A stretch of DNA of 64,000 nucleotides from an uncultured Rhizobiaceae bacterium (GCA_958296345.1 CATQIJ010000008.1:124001-188000), one strand, 5' to 3'; numbered from the stretch's first letter, positions 19,624-29,795 are shown. The notes: generated by a model not told the origin, from the letters alone. Program-made: numbers and translations.

Positions 19624-22600
19624 TTAAACATCATTTACGCGATTAAATGCGATTTCCACGCGCCCACGCTGCTCCTGATAGTCAGTTAGCTTTTGTTTTT
19701 CTTCAGCAACCACTTCATCAGGAGCATTGGCAACAAACTTTGCATTACCAAGCTTACCCTCAAGACGTTTTATCTCTCCATCAAGCTTCTTAAGCTCTTT
19801 TTCAAGGCGTGCACGTTCTTCTGCGAAGTCTACGACTCCTTCAAGCGGCAGGCAGTAAGTCGCCTCACCAATAACGATTTGCGCTGAACCTTTCGGTGTT
19901 TCACTAACCACATTTATTGGCTCAACCCGTGCCATCTGACGAAGCGCACCTGAATGTGTTTCAAACCTTGCTTGCGTAACATCTAAACTATCAACAACAT
20001 CCATTCGCAAAATCTGCGATGGCTTGATGTTCATCTCTGCTTTGACTGAGCGCACTTGCGTTATCAGCTCAACCAACCAGTTGATTTCATCTACCGCACT
20101 ATCATCTGCAAACTTAAGCGTTGGCCATTCTGAATGACATAACAACTTATCGCGTGAGCCAGTTTGCCCCCAAAGCTCTTCCGTCATAAACGGCATCATT
20201 GGATGCAGCAGTGCGTAAATCTCGTCCAGTACATATCCGGCACAAGCCTGAGCTTCTGCCTTAGCGGTTTCATCTTCACCATTAAAGACAGGCTTTAGAA
20301 GCTCTAAATACCAATCACAGAATGTACTCCAAACGAACTTATAAGCTGCATTGGCCGCATCATTGAAACGATGCTTTTCAATTTCTAGTGTTACTTCTGA
20401 AACACATTTAGAAAGCTCGGTCAAAATCCAGCGGTTAATCGTGAGCTTGGTAGATGCAGGATTGAAACCCGCAATACTTTTAACGCCATTCATTTCTGCA
20501 AAGCGGGTGGCGTTCCAAAGCTTGGTTCCGAAGTTACGATAGCCTGCAACACGCTCAATAGAGAGTTTAACGTCCCTGCCCTGTGCTGCTATAATCGTCA
20601 ACGTGAAGCGAAGTGCATCCGCACCAAACGCTTCAAAGCCATCCGGATAACGCTTGCGGGTTAGCTTCTCAATCTTCAGAGCATTCTCTGGCTTGTTGAG
20701 ACCATAGGTACGTTTTTCAACCAAACCATCCGCATCAATGCCCTGAATAAGATCAAGCGGGTCAATCACATTTCCGATTGACTTAGACATTTTCACACCG
20801 TCCTCATCGCGAACAAGCGCATGGATATAGACAGTATGGAAGGGTTCAACAGGATTACCGTCTTCATCCTTCATAAAGTGATTGCCCATCATCATCATGC
20901 GAGCAACCCAGAAGAAGATGATATCAAAACCCGTTACAAGAACATCGGTCTTATAATAACGCGCCAACTCAGGCGTCTCATCTGGCCAACCGAGTGTAGA
21001 GAATGGCCATAGGGCTGAGGAGAACCATGTGTCAAGGACGTCCTCATCTCTTTTAAGAGTAACATCACTTAACTGACCATTATTACCAGTACCGCTAGTG
21101 CCTGCTTGTACAAACTCACCAAAAGAAATTGTTGTGCCTTCAGGATAATAGTCTTTAGCAATTTCCAATGCTTGTTGTTCTGATTTTGCTACAAAAATCT
21201 TTTGCTGAAAAACAAGTTCTAGAGGGTCGTATCGATTATTCACATCAGCGATATCTTTAGGTCTTATTGGCCCATACCAAGCTGGAATTTGATGCCCCCA
21301 CCAGAGTTGCCTTGAAATACACCAGGGCTGAATGTTTTCCATCCAATGGTAATAGGTGTTTTCCCATGTCTTAGGCACGAAGTTTGTGCGGCCTTCCTTG
21401 ACCGAAGCCAATGCTGGCTTGGCAAGCGTTTCAGCATCACAAAACCATTGGTCGGTCAGCATCGGCTCAATCACAACCTTGGAGCGATCGCCAAACGGTT
21501 GCATGACCTTTTTGTTTTCGACATATGGAACTTGTTCAAAGGTTTCATTGCCTTCATCATCCTTGGTCGTAACAGTCGCCATCACCGCCAAGCCTTCGGC
21601 ATTGATTTCCTCTATAATCTTCTTGCGAGCATCAAAACGATCAAGCCCGCGATAATCATCCGGCACGAGATTAATGGAGTCGACCGTCGCCTCATCTGGC
21701 AATTCACCAGACTTGATAATCCCAACCGTCTGTGTCGCACACTCAGCATAAGGCGCACCATCATCGCGCATGGCGGCTTTTACATCCATCAGGCGATAAA
21801 GAGGAATATTATTGCGCTTCGCGACCATATAGTCGTTAAAGTCATGTGCACCCGTAATCTTAACCGCACCAGACCCAAACTCAGGATCAGGGTATTCATC
21901 CGTAATAATCGGTATTTTGCGGCGATGCTCTTTTGGCCCAACTGGAATTTCACAAAGCTTGCCAACAATCGGTGCATAACGCTCGTCTTTCGGATGAACC
22001 GCAACCGCACCATCGCCCAACATGGTTTCAGGACGTGTCGTAGCAATTGAGATGTAATCCCGCTCTTCTTCCAGCGTTACATTCCCATCTTCATCTTTCT
22101 CAACGTAAGTATAAGTCACCCCATCAGCCAGCGGATATTTAAAGTGCCACATGTGGCCGTCGACTTCTTCATTCTCCACTTCAAGATCAGAAATCGCTGT
22201 TTCAAATTTTGGATCCCAATTCACCAGACGTTTGCCACGATAAATCAGGCCTTCATTATAAAGTTCTATGAAAACCTTGGTAACGGCCTTGGAAAGCCCC
22301 TCATCCATCGTGAAACGCTCACGAGACCAATCACAAGAAGCACCAAGGCGCTTAAGCTGATTGAGAATCGTACCGCCAGACTTGTTCTTCCATTCCCAAA
22401 TTTTATCTATGAAATCTTCGCGCGCCATATCTGTGCGCTTGATGCCCTGCTCTGCTAATTGACGCTCAACCACCATCTGCGTAGCTATACCTGCATGATC
22501 CATGCCCGGTTGCCAAAGCACATCCTTGCCGCGCATCCGCTCAAAGCGCACCATAATGTCTTGCAGTGTGTTATTAAGCGCATGCCCCATGTGAAGCGAA

Positions 22601-22746
22601 CCAGTGACATTTGGCGGTGGAATGACGATCGTAAACGCATCCTCGCCTTCCTTCTTACCTGCACCTGCAGAAAAGGCGTCTGCCTTATCCCATTTTTCAG
22701 CAATTTTAGCTTCTACTGAAGCCGCGTCATAATTTTTATCAAGCAT
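19624..22746 (-). CDS. valS: Valyl-tRNA synthetase
   Basis: Class I synthetase charging tRNA(Val). The HIGH signature is PPPNVTGSLHMGHALNNTL near residue 52, the KMSKS loop VKMSKSIGNVIDPLDLI near residue 650, and the C-terminal coiled coil (ARLEKELKKLDGEIKRLEGKL, about 975–1035) is the ValS arm. At 1040 residues it is longer than most ValS (about 950); extra segments appear in the editing region (EDGNVTLEEERDYIS) and before the DTWFSSALWPFSTLGWP core (YYPEGTTISFGEFVQAG). Its position beside popZ, tolC and pcm is typical of the order. Confidence 0.97.
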   Translation of the reverse strand: MLDKNYDAASVEAKIAEKWDKADAFSAGAGKKEGEDAFTIVIPPPNVTGSLHMGHALNNTLQDIMVRFERMRGKDVLWQPGMDHAGIATQMVVERQLAEQGIKRTDMAREDFIDKIWEWKNKSGGTILNQLKRLGASCDWSRERFTMDEGLSKAVTKVFIELYNEGLIYRGKRLVNWDPKFETAISDLEVENEEVDGHMWHFKYPLADGVTYTYVEKDEDGNVTLEEERDYISIATTRPETMLGDGAVAVHPKDERYAPIVGKLCEIPVGPKEHRRKIPIITDEYPDPEFGSGAVKITGAHDFNDYMVAKRNNIPLYRLMDVKAAMRDDGAPYAECATQTVGIIKSGELPDEATVDSINLVPDDYRGLDRFDARKKIIEEINAEGLAVMATVTTKDDEGNETFEQVPYVENKKVMQPFGDRSKVVIEPMLTDQWFCDAETLAKPALASVKEGRTNFVPKTWENTYYHWMENIQPWCISRQLWWGHQIPAWYGPIRPKDIADVNNRYDPLELVFQQKIFVAKSEQQALEIAKDYYPEGTTISFGEFVQAGTSGTGNNGQLSDVTLKRDEDVLDTWFSSALWPFSTLGWPDETPELARYYKTDVLVTGFDIIFFWVARMMMMGNHFMKDEDGNPVEPFHTVYIHALVRDEDGVKMSKSIGNVIDPLDLIQGIDADGLVEKRTYGLNKPENALKIEKLTRKRYPDGFEAFGADALRFTLTIIAAQGRDVKLSIERVAGYRNFGTKLWNATRFAEMNGVKSIAGFNPASTKLTINRWILTELSKCVSEVTLEIEKHRFNDAANAAYKFVWSTFCDWYLELLKPVFNGEDETAKAEAQACAGYVLDEIYALLHPMMPFMTEELWGQTGSRDKLLCHSEWPTLKFADDSAVDEINWLVELITQVRSVKAEMNIKPSQILRMDVVDSLDVTQARFETHSGALRQMARVEPINVVSETPKGSAQIVIGEATYCLPLEGVVDFAEERARLEKELKKLDGEIKRLEGKLGNAKFVANAPDEVVAEEKQKLTDYQEQRGRVEIAFNRVNDV

Positions 22747-22822
22747 GGAAAAATCTTATTCTCTTTAACGTTTCTCGTGGTATGCCAGTGATAGGAAATA
22801 AGTCAACCGTCAACACCTAAAA

Positions 22823-22852
22823 CAAAAATGGCCACGCAAAGCGCAGCCATTC
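22823..22852 (-). terminator. Intrinsic terminator after popZ
   Basis: On the minus strand AATGGCTGCGC pairs with GCGTGGCCATT around a TTT loop, followed by TTTGTTTT. It lies 22 bases after the popZ stop and before valS, so valS has a separate promoter or is read through. Confidence 0.65.
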
Positions 22853-22874
22853 AAAATTAAATTGCGCTTTTAAA

Positions 22875-23690
22875 TTAAACGCCGCGTGCAACACGCTCAA
22901 TTTCTTCACGTACCAGACGCTCAACCATATTTGGAAGGTTTTCATCCAACCATTCGCGAAGCATCGGACGTAGAATTGCTTCTGTCTTCGCATCAATATC
23001 ATCCATTGCACTGCGTTTAAGACGATCAAATGCACCAGATACTGCCCCGTCCGAACTAGGAGACATCAAAGCACCTTTAAAGGCCATCTCCTCTTCAACC
23101 ATCGTTTCAACGGCAGATGTAGACAACTCAGCAACAGGCGCTTCTATAGGCTCTGGCGCAGGCATTGCTTGTGCCATTTCAACCTGAATTTCTGGTTCTG
23201 CAATAGCTTCAGGTTCAGATACCGTCATCGTAGGAACTTCAACTTGTTCAACAACCGTCTCTGCGATGGAAGCTAGCGAAGGTGCAGCTTCCTGAGGTGC
23301 TGCAACAGGTTCTGGCGCCATTACAGGCTCTACATCATCCCAAACACTTTGTTCTGGCATGGCAGGCTCAACCATTTCTGGCTCAGCATAAACTTCAATT
23401 TCTTCCGGCACCTCAGCTTTTACAGTTTCTGCTATACTTGCCAAAGAAGCAGCCATTTTAGCTGCTTCATTTCCAGAAATTTCACTTGAGGCAACGTTAG
23501 CTACAACAGGCTCAGGCTGAATAGCACGAACTTGTTCAACTACGTCAGCCATTTGGCTAGCAACTGGCTCTGGCGAAGCAACAACAGGTGCTTCAGCTAC
23601 CACGGCTTCATTACCTTCTTCTGAAATTATTTTTCTAATAGAAGAAAGAATATCTTCCATTGAGGGTTCTTTTACCGCAGGCTCACCCAT
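22875..23690 (-). CDS. popZ: PopZ-like pole-organizing protein (DUF2497)
   Basis: DUF2497/PopZ family, the polar scaffold that anchors ParB–parS and recruits cell-cycle proteins in alphaproteobacteria. The N-terminal short helix PSMEDILSSIRKIISEEG and the C-terminal oligomerisation region (MLREWLDENLPNMVERLVREEIERV) are conserved; between them lies a roughly 170-residue Pro/Glu/Val/Ala-rich linker. The ATG at 23690 has a GGAG site; the open frame extends 19 codons upstream without support. 271 residues. The symbol follows the family; localisation is inferred. Confidence 0.88.
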   Translation of the reverse strand: MGEPAVKEPSMEDILSSIRKIISEEGNEAVVAEAPVVASPEPVASQMADVVEQVRAIQPEPVVANVASSEISGNEAAKMAASLASIAETVKAEVPEEIEVYAEPEMVEPAMPEQSVWDDVEPVMAPEPVAAPQEAAPSLASIAETVVEQVEVPTMTVSEPEAIAEPEIQVEMAQAMPAPEPIEAPVAELSTSAVETMVEEEMAFKGALMSPSSDGAVSGAFDRLKRSAMDDIDAKTEAILRPMLREWLDENLPNMVERLVREEIERVARGV

Positions 23691-23847
23691 TAAAATTCTC
23701 CATATTCTCGATTTTCCCCATACGAGCCCAAAAGGACTCACAATCACGAATCAATATACAATACTTACCTCAAAAGAGGAAAATAACAGTTAACGGAGGA
23801 ATATTCTTATTAAATAAAGACTTATCACCAGAAAAGGATTTTCATGC

Positions 23848-25293
23848 TTAATTGCCACTAGGAGTGCGTAACCCAAACCACTTATCTTCAACAGCCTGTT
23901 TGTGAACCTCAGGCTCATAAATTGCGACTTGAAGCCCTAAGGTTTTAGCACTCAAACGACCAATTGATGATAAAATAGCATAACCAGCAACCTTTAAATC
24001 GCGGTTTGAATTTGCAAGTGAAATCTGTGCATTGATAACTTGAGTTTGAGTATCCAGAACATCAAGCGTAGTTCTTTGGCCAACTTTACGTTCTTCAGCT
24101 GCACCTTCGAGTGCTAATTTAGCAGCTTTAAGTTGCTCCTGATTAGCAGCAAGAGACGCTTTTGCACCTTGATATTGACTGTAAGCAGATACAACAGCTG
24201 CCCGAACACTATCAACACTTTCATCAACTTGGATTCTACGCTGCCCTAGCGTTTCTTTGTTTTGACGAATCTGCCCTGATTGCGCACCACCTTGATAAAT
24301 AGGAACAGTCAAGGTTGCGGTGACGGATTGGCTGGTTGCACTCGTTCGACTTGAGTTAGTTTGGTAATTTCTGGAAGCCTGTGCTTGTAAGTCAACTCTA
24401 GGAAGCAATCCACTTTCTGCAGATTTTACATTAAAGATAGCTTGATCAACTAGATACTGTGTTGACTTAATAGCAGGATGTTCTCTTTTCGCAATTACCA
24501 TTCCTTTACCTGTAGAAGTAGGAAATTTGCGAGCAACACCTTTTACCGAAGACAGTTTCTTAGGGTCATTTCCAATGACTTGACGGTAAACCGCTTCACT
24601 AGTTCTAAGGTTTGCAGCAGCAAGGCTGACAGAAGCTTGCGCCGCAGCTCTGCTAGCACGTGCTTGCGCAACATCTGTTCGCGTTGCTTCTCCAACATCA
24701 AAGCGCGTTTGTTCAGACCGTACCTGCTCATTCAAGAATTCTAAGCTTCTCCGTTGAAAAACCACAATAGAACGATCTCTAAGAACATCCAAATATGCAG
24801 CAGCCCCATTAAACAAAATATTCTGCTCAGAATTACGTAAAGCTTGTTGCGATGCACTAACAGCAGCTCTAGCTGAGTTTACGTTATTTTGAGTTAGGTA
24901 GCTGTCCCAAAGCGTCTGATTAATAACAACGCCAAACCCACGTGGCACTAAATCTGTTTGAGTACTACCAATTGGTGCCTGACCAAGATTGCCTGAAGGT
25001 GTTATAACAGTTCTAGTCTCACTATTATTTAATATATTTCGCGACAATCCAATATTTGCATTAGCTGTAATTGTTGGACGGTAACCCGACTTTGCAATTG
25101 TAATGCTCTCATCAACAGCCCGAGTAGCTGCACGTTGAGCATTAAGAGTAGGATTGTTATTATAAGCAGAAGCTAAAGCACTATTAATGGTTTCAGCAAA
25201 AGAGACATTAACCTGAGTTAAAGCTAGAGTAACGCCCAATGATAAGGGGGCTATGCGGCTAAAACCAGCTCGCAGACTACGCAAAACATACAT
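23848..25293 (-). CDS. tolC: TolC-family outer membrane efflux channel
   Basis: Outer-membrane duct of type I secretion and RND efflux systems. 481 residues with a signal peptide (to about residue 33, ...VNVSFAETINSAL) and duplicated TolC repeats: ETINSALASAYNNNPTLNAQRAATRAVDE begins the first; RTTLDVLDTQTQVINAQI marks the second. It follows pcm by 133 bases in the pcm–tolC–popZ–valS order. GGGAG precedes the ATG. No inner-membrane or adaptor partner gene is adjacent. Confidence 0.93.
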   Translation of the reverse strand: MYVLRSLRAGFSRIAPLSLGVTLALTQVNVSFAETINSALASAYNNNPTLNAQRAATRAVDESITIAKSGYRPTITANANIGLSRNILNNSETRTVITPSGNLGQAPIGSTQTDLVPRGFGVVINQTLWDSYLTQNNVNSARAAVSASQQALRNSEQNILFNGAAAYLDVLRDRSIVVFQRRSLEFLNEQVRSEQTRFDVGEATRTDVAQARASRAAAQASVSLAAANLRTSEAVYRQVIGNDPKKLSSVKGVARKFPTSTGKGMVIAKREHPAIKSTQYLVDQAIFNVKSAESGLLPRVDLQAQASRNYQTNSSRTSATSQSVTATLTVPIYQGGAQSGQIRQNKETLGQRRIQVDESVDSVRAAVVSAYSQYQGAKASLAANQEQLKAAKLALEGAAEERKVGQRTTLDVLDTQTQVINAQISLANSNRDLKVAGYAILSSIGRLSAKTLGLQVAIYEPEVHKQAVEDKWFGLRTPSGN

Positions 25294-25426
25294 TTACTTG
25301 TACTCCCGTGCTGCGCACAAAGATGGTTAATCCTCTCCCCACGCAAACATACTCAAAACAAACAAAGCGTCAAATTAAACTTTAACAATGTTGATAAGTT
25401 TTATTTCATAAAATGATTACAGAAAT

Positions 25427-26092
25427 CTAAAAGGCAAATTCTTTTGCTTTTTTAAACCCAGAAAGTGGTTTAATTGAGCAATTCATAACCTGACGCTCAC
25501 TCACTAAACCATCATTTTTACTATAAAGTTTAGCCACAGCTGAATTACCGATACCTTCAACACAAACCAAACGACCACCATCACTCAGCTGATCTAAATA
25601 ATTATTTGGCAAAACTTCAATTGAGCCTTCAAAGAAAATAGCATCATAAGGGGCTTCTTTAGAATATCCTGCGGATAATGGTTTATTTAAAACAGCAACA
25701 TTCATATAGCCTAAGCGTGTTAATGCTTCTGTTGAAAACTCAACAAGCGCCTCATCTTCTTCAATAGCAACCACAGATGATGCCAAGATAGATAAAACTG
25801 CTAATGAATAGCCTGAACCAGACCCGACAACCAGAACAACATCATTTCTTGAAACATCCGCCAATTGAGCAAGCTTTGCAAAAGAAGCAGGTTGCATCAA
25901 ATATCGTTTATTTGAAGAAATAGCATCTAAAGCTAAATCTTCATCGATGTACGCAAGTGGCTGAAGCGCCGTAGGGACAAATTCCTCGCGCGGAACAGTT
26001 AACATTGCTGATATTAATTCATGCTCTGTCACATCACATGTGCGAACCTGACAATCAACCATATTTGAACGAGCGTTCTCGAAATCTATCAT
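25427..26092 (-). CDS. Protein-L-isoaspartate O-methyltransferase family protein
   Basis: 221 residues with the PCMT fold. The N-terminal NMVDCQVRTCDVTEHELISAM replaces the classic start, and the SAM-binding motif is VVLVVGSGSGYSLAVLSIL, here VGSGSGY where the classical enzyme has GTGSGY. Repair activity on damaged Asp is inferred only from the family; this tolC-linked subgroup lacks some classical motifs. Gene position next to tolC is conserved in the order. Confidence 0.85.
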   Translation of the reverse strand: MIDFENARSNMVDCQVRTCDVTEHELISAMLTVPREEFVPTALQPLAYIDEDLALDAISSNKRYLMQPASFAKLAQLADVSRNDVVLVVGSGSGYSLAVLSILASSVVAIEEDEALVEFSTEALTRLGYMNVAVLNKPLSAGYSKEAPYDAIFFEGSIEVLPNNYLDQLSDGGRLVCVEGIGNSAVAKLYSKNDGLVSERQVMNCSIKPLSGFKKAKEFAF

Positions 26093-26164
26093 AGCGTCGA
26101 AGTTTCCTATAACGACATCTTATATACTATTCTGTGTAAGGATAAGTGGGTATCCTTAAAATAC

Positions 26165-26238
26165 TGGAGGCATCGCCGAGAATCGAACTCGGGTTGACGG
26201 ATTTGCAATCCGCTGCGTCACCACTCCGCCACGATGCC
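26165..26238 (-). tRNA. tRNA-Cys (GCA)
   Basis: A cloverleaf can be drawn on the minus strand: acceptor GGCATCG/CGATGCC, anticodon GCA (bases 26204–26206), T-arm GAGTTCGATTCTC, and an encoded CCA end (74 bases with CCA). It lies just upstream of the tRNA-Asn terminus in the same orientation. Confidence 0.95.
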
Positions 26239-26380
26239 AACCGAAGCTTTCTTCAAGCGTTTGCGTCCAACTGTCAAGATGAAAATAGGGATTATTGTAT
26301 TCAAGTAGAAGTTTTTCAGAACTTAAGCCAAAATCAAGCCAAGTTTAGGATTTCTAATATAATTTATAATTTGAGAAAAA

Positions 26381-26455
26381 TGGCTCCCCGGGCAAGATTC
26401 GAACTTGCGACCAATTGATTAACAGTCAACTGCTCTACCACTGAGCTACCGGGGA
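26381..26455 (-). tRNA. tRNA-Asn (GTT)
   Basis: Minus-strand cloverleaf: acceptor TCCCCGG/CCGGGGA, D-arm TAGCTCAGTGGTAGAGC, anticodon GTT (bases 26421–26423), T-arm GCAAGTTCGAATCTTGC and encoded CCA (75 bases with CCA). Confidence 0.95.
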
Positions 26456-26576
26456 ACGTGCGGGCATATAACAAGGCAAATAGTGATTTGCCAAGTACAT
26501 TTTTTCTTTTTTGCGTTTATTTGCAAAATAAATCACCAAGCAGTTAAGAAGCCTTATAAAAGCTGGACAATTCAAC

Positions 26577-26615
26577 AAAAAAGGCCTGTTCACATCTTAG
26601 CAAACAGGCATTTTT
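26577..26615. terminator. Bidirectional intrinsic terminator after fhs
   Basis: GCCTGTT and AACAGGC form a perfect 7-bp stem, flanked by a run of A on the left and T on the right. On the minus strand it follows the restored fhs stop (26636) by about 20 bases. Confidence 0.75.
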
Positions 26616-26635
26616 CTAAACTTTTAGTGTTAGAC

Positions 26636-28313
26636 TTAAAACAGCCCTTGTACGTCGCCGTTTTCATCTAGCATGATGGCTTCGGCTGATGGGGGTTCTT
26701 GGTAGACCTGGCATGGTCATGATCTCACCGCAGATTGCAACGATAAAGCCAGCACCTGCTGACAGGCGTACTTCACGGATTGGAAGTGAATGACCTGTCG
26801 GTGCACCGCGTAGGTTTGGATCGGTTGAGAACGAGTACTGCGTCTTCGCCATACACACCGGTAGATTGCCATAACCAGCCTCTTCCCACTGTTTGAGCTG
26901 GTCACGGATTTTCTTATCCGCAAGCACTTCATCAGCGCGGTAGATCTCTTTGGCAATCGTTTCCATCTTAGCAAACAAACCCATGTCATCTGGATAAAGT
27001 GGTGCGTATTGTGCTGAACCGCCTTCAATCATCTCAACAACTTTATGAGATAATTCTTCCGTACCCTTTGAACCATGCGCCCAGTGCTTACACAAAATAG
27101 CCTCAGCCCCTTGCGCCGCAACATAAGCTTTAACCGCTTCAACTTCTGCATCCGTATCTGTCACGAAGTGATTGATCGCAACAACCGCTGGCACACCAAA
27201 CTTCTTCATGTTGGCAATGTGACGACCAAGGTTTGGACAACCCGCATTAACCGCATCAACGTTTTCATTATTAAGATCAGCTTTTGCGACGCCGCCATTC
27301 ATCTTCATTGCACGAACCGTTGCAACAATCACAACAGCCTCTGGTGAGATACCAGCCTTGCGACATTTAATGTTCATGAACTTCTCAGCGCCAAGGTCTG
27401 CACCAAAGCCTGCTTCGGTTACAACATAATCAGCAACCTTAAGCGCAGTCTTCGTTGCAACAACAGAGTTACAACCATGTGCAATATTAGCAAATGGACC
27501 ACCGTGCACGAATGCAGGGTTGTTTTCTAAGGTCTGCACCAAGTTTGGCTGCATGGCTTGTTGAAGCAGAACCGTCATTGCGCCATCCGCTTTAATGTCT
27601 CTTGCATAAACTGCAGAACGATCACGACGATAAGCAACAATGATGTTACCAAGGCGCTCTTTAAGATCATCAAGATCATTTGACAGACAAAGGATCGCCA
27701 TCACTTCTGAAGCAACCGTAATATCAAAACCAGCTTCACGCGGGAAACCGTTTGCAACGCCGCCAAGAGAGGCAGTGATTGTACGAAGCGCGCGATCGTT
27801 CATGTCCATCACACGGCGCCAAACAACACGGCGCGTATCAATCTCAAGCTCATTACCCCAATAAATGTGGTTATCAATCATTGCAGAGAGCAAGTTGTGA
27901 GCAGAAGTAATAGCGTGGAAATCACCCGTAAAGTGAAGGTTCATCTCTTCCATCGGAACAACTTGAGCATAACCACCACCAGCAGCACCACCCTTCATGC
28001 CGAAACATGGACCAAGAGAGGCTTCACGAATACAAACCGCTGCCTTCTTACCAATCGCGTTCAAACCATCGCCAAGACCAACCGTCGTAGTCGTCTTGCC
28101 TTCACCTGCAGGTGTTGGGTTAATCGCCGTCACGAGAATTAGCTTGCCGTCTTTATTGCCCTGAACTGACTTAATAAAAGCCTCAGATACTTTCGCCTTG
28201 TCATGGCCAAACGGCAATAAATCAGCAGAAGGAATATCCAACTTCGCACCAATATCCTGAATAGGTAACTTATTAGCGCCCCGAGCTATCTCAATGTCAC
28301 TCTTAAAACTCAT
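26636..28313 (-). CDS. fhs: Formate–tetrahydrofolate ligase (C-terminus frameshifted as read)
   Basis: ATP-dependent ligase forming 10-formyl-tetrahydrofolate from formate. The P-loop [18 protein letters not shown] is near residue 66; [20 protein letters not shown] and the [16 protein letters not shown] segment are family hallmarks. As read, the frame slips near the end and stops at 26664 after [14 protein letters not shown]. Deleting one G of the five-G run at 26691–26695 restores [18 protein letters not shown], the expected FTHFS C-terminus, ending at 26636 (558 residues). A 1-nt homopolymer insertion is the simplest reading. The start has an AGGAGA ribosome binding site 7 bases upstream, and a 17-bp palindrome lies directly above it. 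Confidence 0.94.
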
Positions 28314-28333
28314 GTCGTTCTCTCCTGTAAAGA

Positions 28334-28350
28334 TTGAGTTACTAACTCAA
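28334..28350. promoter_or_regulatory. 17-bp palindrome just upstream of the fhs ribosome binding site
   Basis: TTGAGTTA-C-TAACTCAA is a perfect palindrome with 8-bp arms, ending about 20 bases before the fhs start. It could be a repressor operator overlapping the transcription start, or an RNA hairpin beside the ribosome binding site. No regulator is assigned. Confidence 0.5.
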
Positions 28351-28358
28351 ACCAGCAA

Positions 28359-28496
28359 GCTACCGATAATTTTTGGTAGCAAAATTTAAATAATTTTGTC
28401 GAGGAAAGCACCTGCCTGCGGCTTACTTCGTGCACAGGCGATAACAATCACTGTTATCTGCATTTCTAAATCGGGAACCCTGTCCGATAAGCGCAG
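28359..28496 (-). promoter_or_regulatory. Structured region between the cyclase gene and fhs
   Basis: Four further inverted repeats are packed in 138 bases: GCTACC/GGTAGC (28359–28380); GCCTG/CAGGC (28414–28439), directly abutting GATAAC/GTTATC (28440–28458); and ATCGG/CCGAT (28470–28488) enclosed by CTGC/GCAG. On the minus strand this is either the 3' end of the cyclase transcript, the 5' leader of fhs, or a separate small RNA. The sequence does not match the riboswitch consensus motifs I know (THF, ZTP, SAM-II). The rest of the 251-base gap holds no gene. Confidence 0.4.
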
Positions 28497-28564
28497 ATTT
28501 AACACACAAGTGGGCGAGCGCAAGTCACATTTCGTCAAAACTTGTCGTAAAGTGTCAGCAAGGA

Positions 28565-29777
28565 TCAATCTTTTAAGTATTCAAATATCTCAATGGGCTT
28601 AGCAACACCTTGCAATTTGTGTTCTCCTAGTGACCTCCAGGACTTTGATGATATTTCAGCAAATGATTTTCCAACTAAAATTTTACGTTTCAATTTTTTT
28701 GTTAAAGTCTCAATACGTGCTGCTTCATTGACTGCAGGCCCAATCACAGAAAAAGCCAAACGAGAAGGAACGCCTATGTTTCCAAACATAACCTCTCCCA
28801 CATTTACGCCAATGCCAAAGTTGAACGGTTCCATACCATATTCAATTCTTTCAGCGTTAATTCCAGTTGCCAGTTCACAGGCGGCACCAAGTGCATTCGT
28901 TGCAGCTTTTGAGGCCATTTTTAACTCACGCTTGTTACTGTAAGGAAAAACACCCAGAACAGCATCACCAATAAAATCCAATATTTCACCGCCATTATCA
29001 ATAATTGGCTGAGCTATCGCGGTAAAATAAGAGTTTAATAGATGAAAGTAGTCATCTGCCGGCATCGTTTCAGCTAGCTGGGTTGAGTCCCTTAAATCAG
29101 AATACCATATAACAGCTTGTGTGGTTTGTCCGTCCCCTCGCCTAATCTGACCATCAAGCACACTACCTCCAGCACGCTCCCCCAAATAAGTTTTTGCAAT
29201 ATTATTGGCAATACGTGCTTGAATTATAACTTTACAAGCAACAGCAAAACGACGTTGTATTTTTTGTAATGCAACAAGGTCTTCATCAGAAAATCCACCA
29301 GAACTATTAGTTGACCAAGTCACCATTATTCCACTGTCATTGCCACCTTCTCGGGTTCTAAAAGATGTACCTTCTAAATCAGTGCCCATGGCGATGAAAT
29401 CAGTAAAGCCCTTTTTTTCCAACGTTTCTAAAAGCTCAAAATCAAGTAGCTTATTAGGTCCGGTTAATTCACGGCGAAATATATCAAGATCATTATCAAT
29501 GAGAAATTTGAGTGGGCTTTTATTCCAGTCATCAGATGCCTCGTCTTGGTGAACAAATTGCTCTAAAAATGCATCTTGACCCGCATCCCAAGAAACCAGT
29601 TTCAGCTTGAAATAAAGGATGCAAGGTAGGCCAAAACAATCGTGCTCTTGTAATTGGAATTCCTACGCTTGAAATTTTCAGACATAGTGTACTAAATAAC
29701 TCAACAACATCAGGGTTACCTAAGGCTTTATCTATAAGCCATTCGCGAATTGGTGAAATTAATGCTTCGTGACTCAT
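28565..29777 (-). CDS. Class III adenylate/guanylate cyclase (frameshifted as read)
   Basis: Makes a cyclic nucleotide second messenger. As read it is two pieces (29532–29777 and 28565–29422). Removing one base of a GG pair (29596–29597) joins them into a 403-residue protein through AETVSWDAGQDAFLEQF. The C-terminal cyclase domain (about 215–400) has the metal Asp in WYSDLRDSTQLAE, the second metal Asp in DFIGDAVLGVFP, and the transition-state Asn/Arg in PAVNEAARIE. The usual substrate-selecting Lys before FIGD is Asp here, so nucleotide preference cannot be predicted. The N-terminal 200 residues look like a soluble sensory region, without membrane helices. It is divergent from the ABC–cNMP–MBL genes. 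Confidence 0.88.
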
Positions 29778-29795
29778 CTAAATTGCCTTACCTGT

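Noticed and set aside
21346-22050. Long plus-strand frame (234 codons) opposite valS
   Set aside because: Entirely antisense to a conserved synthetase core; composition reflects the complementary codons, no own motifs.
23660-23851. Plus-strand 63-codon frame opposite the popZ 5' region
   Set aside because: Antisense to popZ start; the GGAGG present is not followed by a start codon at a suitable distance.
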